Source: Amphibalanus amphitrite
Lineage: Eukaryota; Arthropoda; Thecostraca; Balanomorpha; Balanidae
DNA length: 64,000 nucleotides
NCBI RefSeq assembly: GCF_019059575.1
Contig: NW_024881502.1
Coordinates: 1,876,501-1,940,500 of the forward strand
Direction: 5' to 3'
Part shown: one piece after another, positions 30,834-41,197 of the stretch
Layout of the letters: each line of letters opens with the position of its first letter
Position numbering within the stretch: the first letter of the stretch is position 1
Made by a program: the position numbers and the translations under genes
Notes under the pieces: generated by a model
Seen by the model: only the letters and a program-made list of their open reading frames with translations
Told to the model about the DNA's origin: nothing
Databases searched by the model: none

Positions 30834-32747
30834 CTAAGTCAAACGGGGCCCCTCATATAAATGAAGGGTGCCCCTGGCATTCATTTGGCGATTGATGGCA
30901 GGGTCACGCTCACGAATGAGAACAGCCTCGAAGGCGACCAGACGTCGAAAATCAGGGGCGCTGGTCAGGATCGTGGTGTTGGCTACGAGGTCTTGTCTGG
31001 TAAGTCGGGTGCCGTGCTGACGCTCCGTGTGCTGCTGAGGTCCTCCATTTTGCAGGTGCATCGTGAGGCGCCTTGACAGAGTCGTGGTGGTATAGCCGAT
31101 GTAGCCACTGGTTGAGAGGAGTGCGCAGTCTCCTTTTATGCAGTTGTAGTGGTACACGACGTTACTCTGTTTCAGCTTTGATGTGTCACGGGTCATGTTG
31201 TTTGTCATAATCAGGGATGTTGTAGTAGGGCTTCGGTAGTAGATATGTAGTCGAATCCGGTCAGTAGGGCTGGTTGGCTTGCAGTTGCGTTTTATGATGT
31301 TTTTCAACGCTACCTCATCAGCACGATGACTCGGTGTCATTTGGCTCTTGTAAAATAGGTTGATGGTAGTATCATGCTCAACTGCCTTGTCGCGGTGTAG
31401 GTGATATCGTTCGATGGCAGCTTTGATTTCTTCGTCGATGGACTTGATTGCATAGTTGTTATCAGTGAGGACTTGTTTAATGCGCTGTAGCTCTTGATGT
31501 AGCAGCGGCCACGTTGAGCAGTGTTTCAAGGCTCGATGTACGTATGCTTTGATGACGCTGTTCTTGTAGCGTTCCGGGCATGCGCTGTCGCCATTGAGAC
31601 ATTTTCCTTCGTCAGTTGGTTTGCGAAAGACAGAGGTGATGAAATGACCGTCTTCAGCATCAACAGATACGTCAAGGAAGTTGATTTTGTTGGATTGACC
31701 TCGCTCGACAGTGAAGTTCAGTCCTGAAACCTCCTCCAAGCGGGACTTCAACTTTTCCAACATGGTCAGATCTTGAACTTCCACCAAGATATCGTCCACG
31801 TAGCGACAGTACAGCGGGGGCCTGATGGTCTCATCGGCAAGTACTTCATCTTCGACAGCAGCCATGAAGGCCTGTGCGAAAAGAACGCCCAATGGTGACC
31901 CCATTGCGATGCCGTCCGTTTGGTAGTACAGGTTCCCCTGAGGGCACCGGAATGGTGCCTTGGTTGTGCACAGTCGAAGCATGGCGCTGATGATGGTTCC
32001 TGGAATGTCCGGTGGCGGTAGGGTGTCGTGGTGGTAGACGTATTGGATGATGATGTCGATGGTACGTTCAACTGGCACGTTTGTGAAGAGGCTGCTGACA
32101 TCCAAGGATGCCAGGGTCCCATGTCTTGTTCTGGTCTTGACAAGATCGATGAACTCACTAGCAGACTTTAGCGAATATTTTGCTGGTATGTATGGACTGA
32201 TGATGTCATTTAGTGCCTTAGCTAACTTGTAAGTCGGCAGAGGAATTTGTGAAATGATCGGGCGCAGCGGGTTTCCGGGCTTATGGGTCTTGACGTTCCC
32301 GTAGAAGTAACCAGGCTGGTATTCACCGGTGACCTTATCCAGCTTTCGCTCTTTGCTGGCCTTGTTTGCAGCGCTAATGAGGTCATTTGCGCTCCTCTTC
32401 AGTTCTTCCACTGGGTTCCTTGTTATTCTTTTGAACTTCGACTGATCCCCCAAAATCTCAGACGTTTTTTGCAGGTAGTCATTTCTGTTCAAAATCACGA
32501 ATAGCTGGGACTTATCAGCGCGTCTTACAACTATGTCTGTGTTGTTACGCAGTTCGGTGGCAGCGCGCCGCAGACGTGGTTCTAGACATGATTTCTTCTG
32601 TCCAAATCGGTTTTTGGTACTCTCTGCTCGCAGCTGATCTTGGAGATCTGGATTCACGATAATCTTGTTCTGAGTCCTGAGCTTGCAAATATCTTGGAAA
32701 AGGAGCTCGAGTTCCACTTTTTTGGTTTCGGGTGAGTAGTTGGGCAT
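30834..32747 (-). CDS. Penelope-like polyprotein (RT plus GIY-YIG endonuclease), lacks N-terminus
   Basis: 637 residues from MPNYSPETKK. RT motifs: YGNVKTHKPGNPLRPIIS, ASLDVSSLFTNVPVE, QTDGIAMGSPLGVLFAQAFM and YCRYVDDILVE (the YVDD catalytic box). After a linker comes a Cys motif (YNCIKGDC) and the GIY-YIG nuclease: SGYIGYTTTTLSRRLTMHL, FEAVLIRE with the conserved Glu, and AINRQMN. This is the EN-positive Penelope/Poseidon type, which uses the nuclease to open the target and the telomerase-related RT to copy RNA. The frame is intact, but about 170 N-terminal residues present in element B are missing. A nominal extension upstream of Met reads into element B and is an artefact. Confidence 0.92.
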   Translation of the reverse strand: MPNYSPETKKVELELLFQDICKLRTQNKIIVNPDLQDQLRAESTKNRFGQKKSCLEPRLRRAATELRNNTDIVVRRADKSQLFVILNRNDYLQKTSEILGDQSKFKRITRNPVEELKRSANDLISAANKASKERKLDKVTGEYQPGYFYGNVKTHKPGNPLRPIISQIPLPTYKLAKALNDIISPYIPAKYSLKSASEFIDLVKTRTRHGTLASLDVSSLFTNVPVERTIDIIIQYVYHHDTLPPPDIPGTIISAMLRLCTTKAPFRCPQGNLYYQTDGIAMGSPLGVLFAQAFMAAVEDEVLADETIRPPLYCRYVDDILVEVQDLTMLEKLKSRLEEVSGLNFTVERGQSNKINFLDVSVDAEDGHFITSVFRKPTDEGKCLNGDSACPERYKNSVIKAYVHRALKHCSTWPLLHQELQRIKQVLTDNNYAIKSIDEEIKAAIERYHLHRDKAVEHDTTINLFYKSQMTPSHRADEVALKNIIKRNCKPTSPTDRIRLHIYYRSPTTTSLIMTNNMTRDTSKLKQSNVVYHYNCIKGDCALLSTSGYIGYTTTTLSRRLTMHLQNGGPQQHTERQHGTRLTRQDLVANTTILTSAPDFRRLVAFEAVLIRERDPAINRQMNARGTLHLYEGPRLT

Positions 32748-35700
32748 CTTATACGAACACGAGGCAACTAATAGAAAGCTTATTAGATCAATCGAGTCAC
32801 TTGAAAAGAAACTAATCAGTGCCAAAGCTGCGGTGTCATTTAACCAGCATTGTGATAAAAATAATCTGCTTCCTGCCTTTACAAATATTCATCTTAACAA
32901 TGAAGCAGTGCAGCAAAGGCGGTTCACACTAGAGTTCAGACGTGGCCTAGTAAAGAACCAGATAGAAGAAAAGACTCGACGATTAGGGGAGTTAGCTAAA
33001 GAGCTACAAGAGAAGTCTCTGCAATATCTTAACTTAAACATCGAAGCCGACTTGCGGAAAAGAACAGATGAAGCTTTGTCCAACCAACTGTCTCATTATT
33101 CAGAAATACAAGACAGTCGCATACAAAAGAAACTGTGTAACTTGTACAGGGTGTTCGCAAAAATATGTCATGATTTCGTTACGCCATTATCGCCAGCTCA
33201 AATAAGCAAGGATCAAATGTCTTGCTGAAATGTGTTGCCCGGATCTTCAAGTTTTGTTATACACATGTATCAGTGCCTCATGTCAAACCGGGCGCACCCC
33301 ACACGCTGTTTTCAATATGAACCCCTTTTCGGCGGATGCACGTGTCACCTAGAGATTACACATAAGGGTTCATTCGCACGCACGTGTTAGAAGTGATAAC
33401 ACGGACGGCCTTTGCAATCACTATCATCAGCCGAGACAGATTCTTGGCTGTCTTCCTGTAGTCTTTGGACTTCAGATATCCCACAGGTAACGGCCGATGG
33501 GGTTGACACCAAGTGAATGGGTCGACCAGGGGGTAAGGGTCCTCCTGCTCAAGAAACGGGCCCTAGCATTTCGTTTAGGCACCGGAGTGCAATTTTCGAA
33601 GTGTGGACTTGAACCCATCCTACCTGTGCGCATGTCTGCAGCGTTTTGACCATTGTCTTGCCCCGAGTTGCCCTACATTTCTCGCTTAAACTTCTAGAGC
33701 ACTCCCACGCAGCAGTTTTCAGCGGCAATGTTGGTGTTTCAATTTGAAGTCTTAAGAAGAAGGCCTCGCGGCACCATGAGCGTCTATCGCAAATCAAGCA
33801 ATGACCTTCGGACTGTGGAGCTGGTGTTTTTACCTAGCCTTTGAGGATGGCACATCTACCCAAACCGTTTGTTCTGGCCGTCGGCGCCTCCATGAAGGCG
33901 GATGTGTGCTTCACTGGTTGACCGGGCATGGCTTGTGAACGGTGCTCAGAATTGATTTGGGTTTTTTATCCTCGAAGCAAAGTAAATTCTTAGCCCTTTT
34001 CTACCCTAAATAGCACCTATTGATTCCTGACCTTGTAGGGTATAATCCCCATGTCATTATCAATAATATAATGAGACATGTTGGACCGCACCCCGCATCT
34101 TGCGCGAGCTTGCAGATGGTCAGGGAAGGCATCTCGTTGACCAAATGGGTGATCTCTTTGTAGTTTAAATGACTATAAATAATTCTTTTTCTCGGACTTT
34201 CAAGTATTCATTCGATTTTTAACGATCACTTTGGTAGTAAGTTGCATGTGCAGTAAAAAAAATCGCCTTGCAAGGGGTGCAGCGGAGGCATCAAAGCATG
34301 CACCGAACTGTTGTAGCACGGAAACTACGGGCATCGAATCCAAGTGCTTTTTGGCGATATTTGTTTTTCGCTCTGTGCAAGGCAAGATTTTTAATATTAT
34401 AAATTAAAATGCATATGAAAGAAAACTTGAAAATGTCCTCTGTCAAATGGGCATAAATACGTGCACGTGCGTTCAAGCAATTTTTCCTACAAAGCGATTA
34501 GAATCATGACATATTTTCGCGAACACCCTGTATGGCGGATGGGTACCTTTGGCTAAGCCTAAAGATGGTTATATCAATCTGTCTGATACTGTTCTGACAG
34601 ACGACCAGAAGGATCTTCTAAATCTCGGCACAAATTACGTGTTTATGCCCAACTACTCACCCGAAACCAAAAAAGTGGAACTCGAGCTCCTTTTCCAAGA
34701 TATTTGCAAGCTCAGGACTCAGAACAAGATTATCGTGAATCCAGATCTCCAAGATCAGCTGCGAGCAGAGAGTACCAAAAACCGATTTGGACAGAAGAAA
34801 TCATGTCTAGAACCACGTCTGCGGCGCGCTGCCACCGAACTGCGTAACAACACAGACATAGTTGTAAGACGCGCTGATAAGTCCCAGCTATTCGTGATTT
34901 TGAACAGAAATGACTACCTGCAAAAAACGTCTGAGATTTTGGGGGATCAGTCGAAGTTCAAAAGAATAACAAGGAACCCAGTGGAAGAACTGAAGAGGAG
35001 CGCAAATGACCTCATTAGCGCTGCAAACAAGGCCAGCAAAGAGCGAAAGCTGGATAAGGTCACCGGTGAATACCAGCCTGGTTACTTCTACGGGAACGTC
35101 AAGACCCATAAGCCCGGAAACCCGCTGCGCCCGATCATTTCACAAATTCCTCTGCCGACTTACAAGTTAGCTAAGGCACTAAATGACATCATCAGTCCAT
35201 ACATACCAGCAAAATATTCGCTAAAGTCTGCTAGTGAGTTCATCGATCTTGTCAAGACCAGAACAAGACATGGGACCCTGGCATCCTTGGATGTCAGCAG
35301 CCTCTTCACAAACGTGCCAGTTGAACGTACCATCGACATCATCATCCAATACGTCTACCACCACGACACCCTACCGCCACCGGACATTCCAGGAACCATC
35401 ATCAGCGCCATGCTTCGACTGTGCACAACCAAGGCACCATTCCGGTGCCCTCAGGGGAACCTGTACTACCAAACGGACGGCATCGCAATGGGGTCACCAT
35501 TGGGCGTTCTTTTCGCACAGGCCTTCATGGCTGCTGTCGAAGATGAAGTACTTGCCGATGAGACCATCAGGCCCCCGCTGTACTGTCGCTACGTGGACGA
35601 TATCTTGGTGGAAGTTCAAGATCTGACCATGTTGGAAAAGTTGAAGTCCCGCTTGGAGGAGGTTTCAGGACTGAACTTCACTGTCGAGCGAGGTCAATCC

Positions 35701-36558
35701 AACAAAATCAACTTCCTTGACGTATCTGTTGATGCTGAAGACGGTCATTTCATCACCTCTGTCTTTCGCAAACCAACTGACGAAGGAAAATGTCTCAATG
35801 GCGACAGCGCATGCCCGGAACGCTACAAGAACAGCGTCATCAAAGCATACGTACATCGAGCCTTGAAACACTGCTCAACGTGGCCGCTGCTACATCAAGA
35901 GCTACAGCGCATTAAACAAGTCCTCACTGATAACAACTATGCAATCAAGTCCATCGACGAAGAAATCAAAGCTGCCATCGAACGATATCACCTACACCGC
36001 GACAAGGCAGTTGAGCATGATACTACCATCAACCTATTTTATAAGAGCCAAATGACACCGAGTCATCGTGCTGATGAGGTAGCGTTGAAAAACATCATAA
36101 AACGCAACTGCAAGCCAACCAGCCCTACTGACCGGATTCGACTACATATCTACTACCGAAGCCCTACTACAACATCCCTGATTATGACAAACAACATGAC
36201 CCGTGACACATCAAAGCTGAAACAGAGTAACGTCGTGTACCACTACAACTGCATAAAAGGAGACTGCGCACTCCTCTCAACCAGTGGCTACATCGGCTAT
36301 ACCACCACGACTCTGTCAAGGCGCCTCACGATGCACCTGCAAAATGGAGGACCTCAGCAGCACACGGAGCGTCAGCACGGCACCCGACTTACCAGACAAG
36401 ACCTCGTAGCCAACACCACGATCCTGACCAGCGCCCCTGATTTTCGACGTCTGGTCGCCTTCGAGGCTGTTCTCATTCGTGAGCGTGACCCTGCCATCAA
36501 TCGCCAAATGAATGCCAGGGGCACCCTTCATTTATATGAGGGGCCCCGTTTGACTTAG
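32740..36558 (+). pseudogene. Penelope-like polyprotein, nearly complete but split by an insertion
   Basis: The 5' part (32740-33146) encodes YEHEATNRKLIRSIESLEKK, then a Glu/Lys-rich helical region, the Penelope N-terminal domain. The 3' part (34533-36558) resumes with GGWVPLAKPKDGYINLSD and contains RT (YVDD at 35590-35601) and GIY-YIG (GYIGYT at 36286-36303). From MPNYS at 34645 onward the protein matches element A without a visible difference. Removing the insertion with one TA joins 407 and 2026 nt, 811 codons in all, in frame, and recreates CNLYGGW. No other lesion was seen, so the insertion alone may have silenced this copy. The very N-terminus (MSWKLY...) is missing. Confidence 0.88.
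33145..34532. mobile_element. Tc1/mariner-like non-autonomous element in the Penelope ORF
   Basis: TA at 33145-33146 and 34531-34532 flank 1384 bp. The ends are CAGGGTGTTCGCAAAAATAT and the inverse ATATTTTCGCGAACACCCTG; the TIR extends to about 30 bp. A TA duplication with a CAGGGTGTTC-type end is typical of Tc1/mariner relatives. A minus-strand ORF (33549-33797) shows no clear transposase motif, so the element is decayed or non-autonomous. Confidence 0.9.
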
Positions 36559-36748
36559 CGAGATCAGTACGGTGGTCGATTGTTAAGTGAACTGTGAATA
36601 GTGTTCTTTTGTTCATTTTAAGTGTAGGTGAAACACCCTATTCATCTAAATGTGTCTCTTATTGGTACAGCAAAGTAGGAAATGTTTACTGCTAAACGCG
36701 CGAGATTTAGCACATCTTTCTCAGTGTATTGATTGCCAATTTTCTTCT

Positions 36749-36795
36749 CTGTGACCTTATTCTTGAAAATGTTTAAGGAATAAACGAAACGCGTC
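36749..36795 (+). ncRNA. Hammerhead-ribozyme-like core in the Penelope 3'/pLTR region
   Basis: CTGTGA at 36749-36754 resembles the CTGATGA core with one A missing. A hairpin follows (TTATTC pairing with GAATAA), then CGAAACGCGTC at 36785-36795, which matches the 3' core and short stem III (GAAA, C-GC-GTC) of hammerheads found in Penelope pseudo-LTRs. Stem I is not convincing and the 5' core is damaged, so this may be vestigial. Its position just before the MSWKLY start is where such ribozymes sit in known Penelope elements. Confidence 0.35.
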
Positions 36796-36962
36796 GATAA
36801 ATAGGGTCATGTCATGGAAACTTTACATTGTTCTATTTGCGATGAACCTGGGTACTATCTTATACGAACACGAGGCAACTAATAGAAAGCTTATTAGATC
36901 AATCGAGTCACTTGAAAAGAAACTAATCAGTGCCAAAGCTGCGGTGTCATTTAACCAGCATT

Positions 36963-37084
<122 letters not shown>

Positions 37085-37097
37085 ATGTTACAGTTAG

Positions 37098-38079
37098 TAG
37101 GGTAAGGTGCCTTATTAGCGACCCTTTCCGATTTGCGACCTACCTCCCTACAGAAAAACTGGTAGGAAAAAACGGGGTAAAATCATCGTTAAAAGCTCAG
37201 CCATACTTTGGTTATCAAATTAAAATATTTTCCGGTCGTCGATGTTTCTGGTGGGACGTTTCAGATGAGTTTAAATAAAAATGACGAGTTTCTTATCCAA
37301 AACGCGTGTGTTTGGGCCCTCTCTGATTAAAAGCGATGCACATTAGGATGATGCACCTTTTTTATTCTGAATCGACATTCCTTTTTCAATTGATTGCCGT
37401 TTTCCCATAGTGAATCGCTCAACTGTGCACAGCATGGCGGTTAAAAATGTGTCGCAACTCATATTTCCTATTTGCGCCTGACATGGTCGCAAATACCTCA
37501 AGTAAGGGAAAGAAAGGGGAAAAGAGAGAAATGAAAATGAGGTGTTGCTGAAGCTTACAATGTGTGGCAGGGGACGCCAAATGTCGTCACCGACTGCGGG
37601 GGTGCCGAATTCAGCGCGGACCTCGAATATCATACGAGATAGCCCGCAAAATTTGGGTTTCCGCCTTCTTTTCGCCTTCGGTGCATCGCGTGATCAGTTT
37701 TTACTTACGTAAATGTGTTGGATAAATGTTCCTGTTCGAGTGATTGAGTGCTTTGCGTATAGGTTACCTTTTCGAGATCATATTTCATCTTTTCAGGCGT
37801 CGCATGTTTTGCCATTTTCAATATGGGGAAACCCATAGACTTATTAGCGACCCTTTCCGGTCGCTAATCGGGAAGAATTCCCTATTAGCGTTTTTTGCAA
37901 TGGTTTGCCAAAATGCTCACTACAAATAAGTTAGTGAATATTGGGGCAGAAAATGACTATATCTTAATAGAAAAATGAGCGATCTCTCCGAAAATCAAGC
38001 CCGTAATACAGTGGCACCCACAGAGCGTGAGCAATAACGGTTCAAATTAAGGGGGTCGCTAATTAGGCACCTTACCCTA
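37098..38079. mobile_element. TA-target MITE in left foldback arm (978 bp)
   Basis: The element is 37100-38077, flanked by TA. The ends are GGGTAAGGTGCCTTATTAGC and the inverse GCTAATTAGGCACCTTACCC. Taking it out leaves CAGTTAGTATGCG, which is exactly what the right arm reads (inverse at 41180-41192). Internal copies of CTTATTAGCGACCCTTTCCG occur at 37115 and 37840. No transposase ORF. Confidence 0.92.
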
Positions 38080-38084
38080 TGCGA

Positions 38085-38290
38085 AATCCGTTAGTTTGCA
38101 ACGTAACTAGTTTCGTTGCAAACTACCTGACCGACCAGGTAGTTTGCAACGAAACTAGTTCCGTTGCAAACTAACTGACCGTCCAGTTAGTTTGCAAACT
38201 AACTAGTTAGGATGCAAACTACCTAGGTAGTACCTAGTTACCTTGCAACGGAACTAGGTGTGTTGCAACGGAACTAGTTGTATTGCGAAA
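38085..38290. repeat. Cluster of micropalindromes, left arm
   Basis: The unit GTTTGCAACGNAACTAGTT and its inverse alternate with spacers such as CTGACCGACCAGG. There are about six 30-bp near-palindromes in a row. The right arm has the same cluster at 40975-41170. Confidence 0.8.
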
Positions 38291-38464
38291 TCGACGAGGC
38301 AGTGGCTCTATTTGTCGGTTATATTCAACTTCTATGTAAATTTTAACAACGGCTGTTAAAACAAAGCTGTGTTTTTCTAACGAGTGACACTAGACATAAG
38401 ACGGGTGGTCACATTTAGGATAGAAACAGTGAATTAATCGGATTCGACTACATAACGTTACGAT

Positions 38465-39866
38465 CACTGGCGGATCCAGAGGTGGGGGGCGCCCGAAATC
38501 GCTCCGCCATCCACGCAGCGCCCGAAAGCGACAAATGTTTACTTATTATGAGAATGAAACGAAAACTGAACAAATTTTATAATCAAATACTTGTTTTAGA
38601 CTGCACAGCCGTGTGTAAGGATTGGAATCAAAATCCGAAAGGTTTTTGGAATTATGAGAAACTTTTTAGGATTATGTCTCCCGCAACGTTTAAGACCATC
38701 TTTCTGGAACCGCTAGTGATCACCATAAATGCGAAGACATAAGCGGAAAGAAAGGTTCTGCTGCCGATTTCAGAATAGGGGAGACCCGGGAGGTATGGGC
38801 CCCCCGAAGGTATGGACCATCGCAGTTTTGAAGAACTGTTGCGTATTTTTACACATTTGACCGCGTAAACTGGTAGCAGCCATTCCGTTATACAACCAAC
38901 GTGATTTCCGAAATTTTTTTCCAGTCTTCCTTGGCTATGAGCGGTGATAAAGCGTTTTTGCCCTTTTCGAGTAAAATACGGTACATATACAAAAAAATTC
39001 GTGATAGATTTGAACCAGGCTCGTTTTATGATGTCAGACCAGCTCTACCATAAAGTTAAAAGCATGTAAATTAGTACTGGATAGACAATTTGAAGCTTTG
39101 TTGCAAGATTATGAGCTGAGATGCTACGCACATTCTGGCGTCCTAGCCGAGAGGTTCGGGCCACCCACCCCTTACCTTGAGCTTACCAAAATACTTATGT
39201 GCCCAGGTGACCTCCATGAAGTAAGCTGCTGGCCGCTTATGCGGTGGCTCTAAGAGAGATCAAAAAAGATACCAGCTACGAGTATTGTTTTCATGTCGAG
39301 AAAAGAATATGAAACATAGCACCGGCCCATACCTCTCGTTGTATTTTGATGGATCGAAAAAGCGCATGATTTATTGAAAGTTATCTCGAGACAAAATAGT
39401 TGGTCCCAGATGCCTAATATCAGGCACACTTTGCAGGCGAAAAGCAACTTCACGTACACAGAGTGAAAAACCGGGTCTAGCCACTGCCCACTGGAAGAAA
39501 ATTGCCTTTACACAAAACCGGCCCATACCTCCCGGGTCTCCCCTATTCCAGAACCGCGTCGCTGACGAGCTCCTACCTCCACAACCGATCAGTCTGTGAC
39601 GCAGCCTGCCCTTTGATCATTGGCTGTTACCGAATGGCTCGGCACCGCTAGGTCACCTGGCTAGGCAAGTCGCAGTAGGAGTCGGCCGTTGAGACAGATT
39701 CTTGATCGCACGCTTACCCCGGACCACGGGCCATGGGACCATGGGGCAATACAATTCAGTTCTGTTCTAAGCGGCGGCGGTGGTGACTGGCGTTAGTGTG
39801 TGTCGCAAAAAAAATCAAAATCGCAAAAAGCCCCCCGGAACTGCCCCTCCTCTGAATCCGCCAGTG
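38465..39866. mobile_element. Central module with its own inverted ends
   Basis: The ends are CACTGGCGGATCCAGAGG and the inverse CCTCTGAATCCGCCAGTG. They sit at the exact centre of the palindrome, so they may be the innermost arm segment or a separate transposon. The flanking bases (ACGAT and ATCGT) are inverse, not direct, so no target duplication is visible. The interior holds the TA MITE 38778-39543 and no known coding domain. Confidence 0.5.
38776..39545. mobile_element. TA-target MITE (766 bp) inside the central module
   Basis: TA flanks 38778-39543. The ends are GGGGAGACCCGGGAGGTATG and the exact inverse CATACCTCCCGGGTCTCCCC. The motif GGTATGGGCC or GGTATGGACC repeats near the left end. 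Removal would leave TTCAGAATATTCCAGAA. No ORF of note. Confidence 0.85.
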
Positions 39867-40002
39867 ATCGTCACATTATGCAGTCGAATCTGGTTAATTC
39901 ACGGTTTCATCCATGAATGTGACCACCCGTCCTACTCTTATGTCTAGTGTCACCCGTTATAAAAACACAGCTTTGTTTTAACAGCCGTTGTTAAAATTTA
40001 CA

Positions 40003-40922
40003 TTAACCCTCGCCCGCACATGCCATTTTCCCATCCTAGAACGCACATAGGTGGTTCGGGGGGGGGGTTGCCACCCCCCCCCCGCGCCATTTCGTTCCTG
40101 TTGGAGATAGAGCTTAGCAGTAAAGACCAAAAAGATTCTTTGGGAAGAGACGAATCCAATGATACCCAGTTTTACCTTCTCAGGTCAGTCATTGACCTTC
40201 CAGGTCAGGTCAAACTAAAAAATGTTGCTGTTTTGGGTCACCGTTGGATATCAAGTGCGCTGCTTATCAAATACCGATGACGATGCTGTTTTCTGGTGCC
40301 AAGCCAGCTAGAACCTCTTTGTCACACTATCCGACCAGAATTTTGCTGCTGAGGTCATTTCAGGTCAAGTTAGGTCAAGGTCAATTATATGTGTTTGTAT
40401 GTCTGTGTGTGTCTGTGTGTATACTGATGTGTGCACCGATTGTTTTTGGGTCCATTTCACATGATATCATGATCTGAGAAGCTTTTACCAAAAATGCAGT
40501 CAAAAAACTTCACAAAAAGTAAATTCAGCTTGCCTAAAACGCAATTATCTTAGATGGCCTAGGTTGACCTTGACCCTGACCTTGACCCCTGTACATCGTC
40601 GAACAACATGTTCCATGATAGGTGGGAGGTAAGACTGGCAAAAAAGGCCGAAATCAGGGTGTCAAAAGCTCACAAGGCCCATGGCAAACGCAAGATGTTG
40701 AGAATTGGCCATTTGGGTCATGACATGACCTGAAAAACAAGGTCATATCTCCGAAACCAAAAATCACAGAAACTTGAAATTTTCAGTGGACATCAAGAAA
40801 GGATAGACGAGCAGCTATACGAAAAATCAGCCTTCTAGCTCTAAAGATGTTGAGTGCAGAGCAGAAAGACTGCCTGGGGGGGGGGTGGCAACCACCCCCC
40901 CCCATGTGCGGGCGAGGGTTAA
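40003..40922. mobile_element. TTAA (piggyBac-like) MITE in right foldback arm (912 bp)
   Basis: TTAA flanks 40007-40918. The ends are CCCTCGCCCGCACATG and CATGTGCGGGCGAGGG, perfect inverses. Near each end are G/C-tracts. The body holds AGGTCA clusters (40183-40212, 40352-40382, 40563-40590). Removing it with one TTAA gives ACATTAAAGTTTAAT, which aligns without gaps to the left-arm inverse ACATAGAAGTTGAAT. Confidence 0.93.
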
Positions 40923-40974
40923 AGTTTAATATAACCGGCAAATAGAGCCACTGCCTCGTCGATTTCGCATAAAA

Positions 40975-41170
40975 ACTAGTTCCGTTGCAACACACCTAGT
41001 TCCGTTGCAAAGTAACTAGGTAGTTTGCAACGTACCTAGGTAGTTTGCATCCTAACTAGTTAGTTTGCAAACTAACTGGACGGTCAGTTAGTTTGCAACG
41101 GAACTAGTTTGGTTGCAAACTACCTGGGCGGTCAGGTAGTTTGCAACGAAACTAGTTGCGTTGCAAACTA
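40975..41170. repeat. Cluster of micropalindromes, right arm
   Basis: Inverse counterpart of 38085-38290, built from AACTAGTT, GTTTGCAACG and CTAGGTAG units. Divergence between the arms is visible but modest. Confidence 0.8.
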
Positions 41171-41197
41171 ACAGATTTCGCATACTAACTGTAACAT

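Larger units (their letters stand above)
30397..32747 (-). mobile_element. Penelope-like element A, 5'-truncated, minus strand
   Basis: It contains the ORF (32747-30834), a 3' region, and the first codons of a following Penelope unit (30583-30398, reading MSWKLYIVLFAMNLGT then YEHEATNRKL), i.e. the start of a pseudo-LTR that breaks off into (TA)n. The upstream break is at the ATG, where it meets element B head to head with a 2-bp AT overlap. Its sequence appears nearly identical to element B across the shared 2.3 kb; I noticed one mismatch in the 3' region (a T near 30719 against A near 36672). Confidence 0.9.
37085..41197. mobile_element. Foldback (long palindromic) element, about 4.1 kb with insertions
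   Basis: The left arm (37085-38464) and right arm (39867-41197) are inverted copies. Both start with ATGTTACAGTTAGTATGCGAAATC, read from the outside inward, and end at ACGAT next to a central module. Without insertions each arm is about 400 bp. The outer 200 bp of each arm are small nested palindromes. No ORF with a known transposase was found. The left arm carries a TA MITE and the right arm a TTAA MITE, and each arm shows the empty site of the other's insertion. No target duplication could be identified at the outer ends. Confidence 0.8.

Noticed and set aside
30861-32504. Antisense ORFs within the Penelope genes
   Set aside because: Mirror-image shadows of the RT/GIY-YIG coding strand, repeated identically in element B.
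38465-39866. Central CACTGGCGGATCC module as a certain independent transposon
   Set aside because: The flanking bases are inverse, not direct, repeats, so a separate insertion cannot be told from the inner end of the foldback arms.
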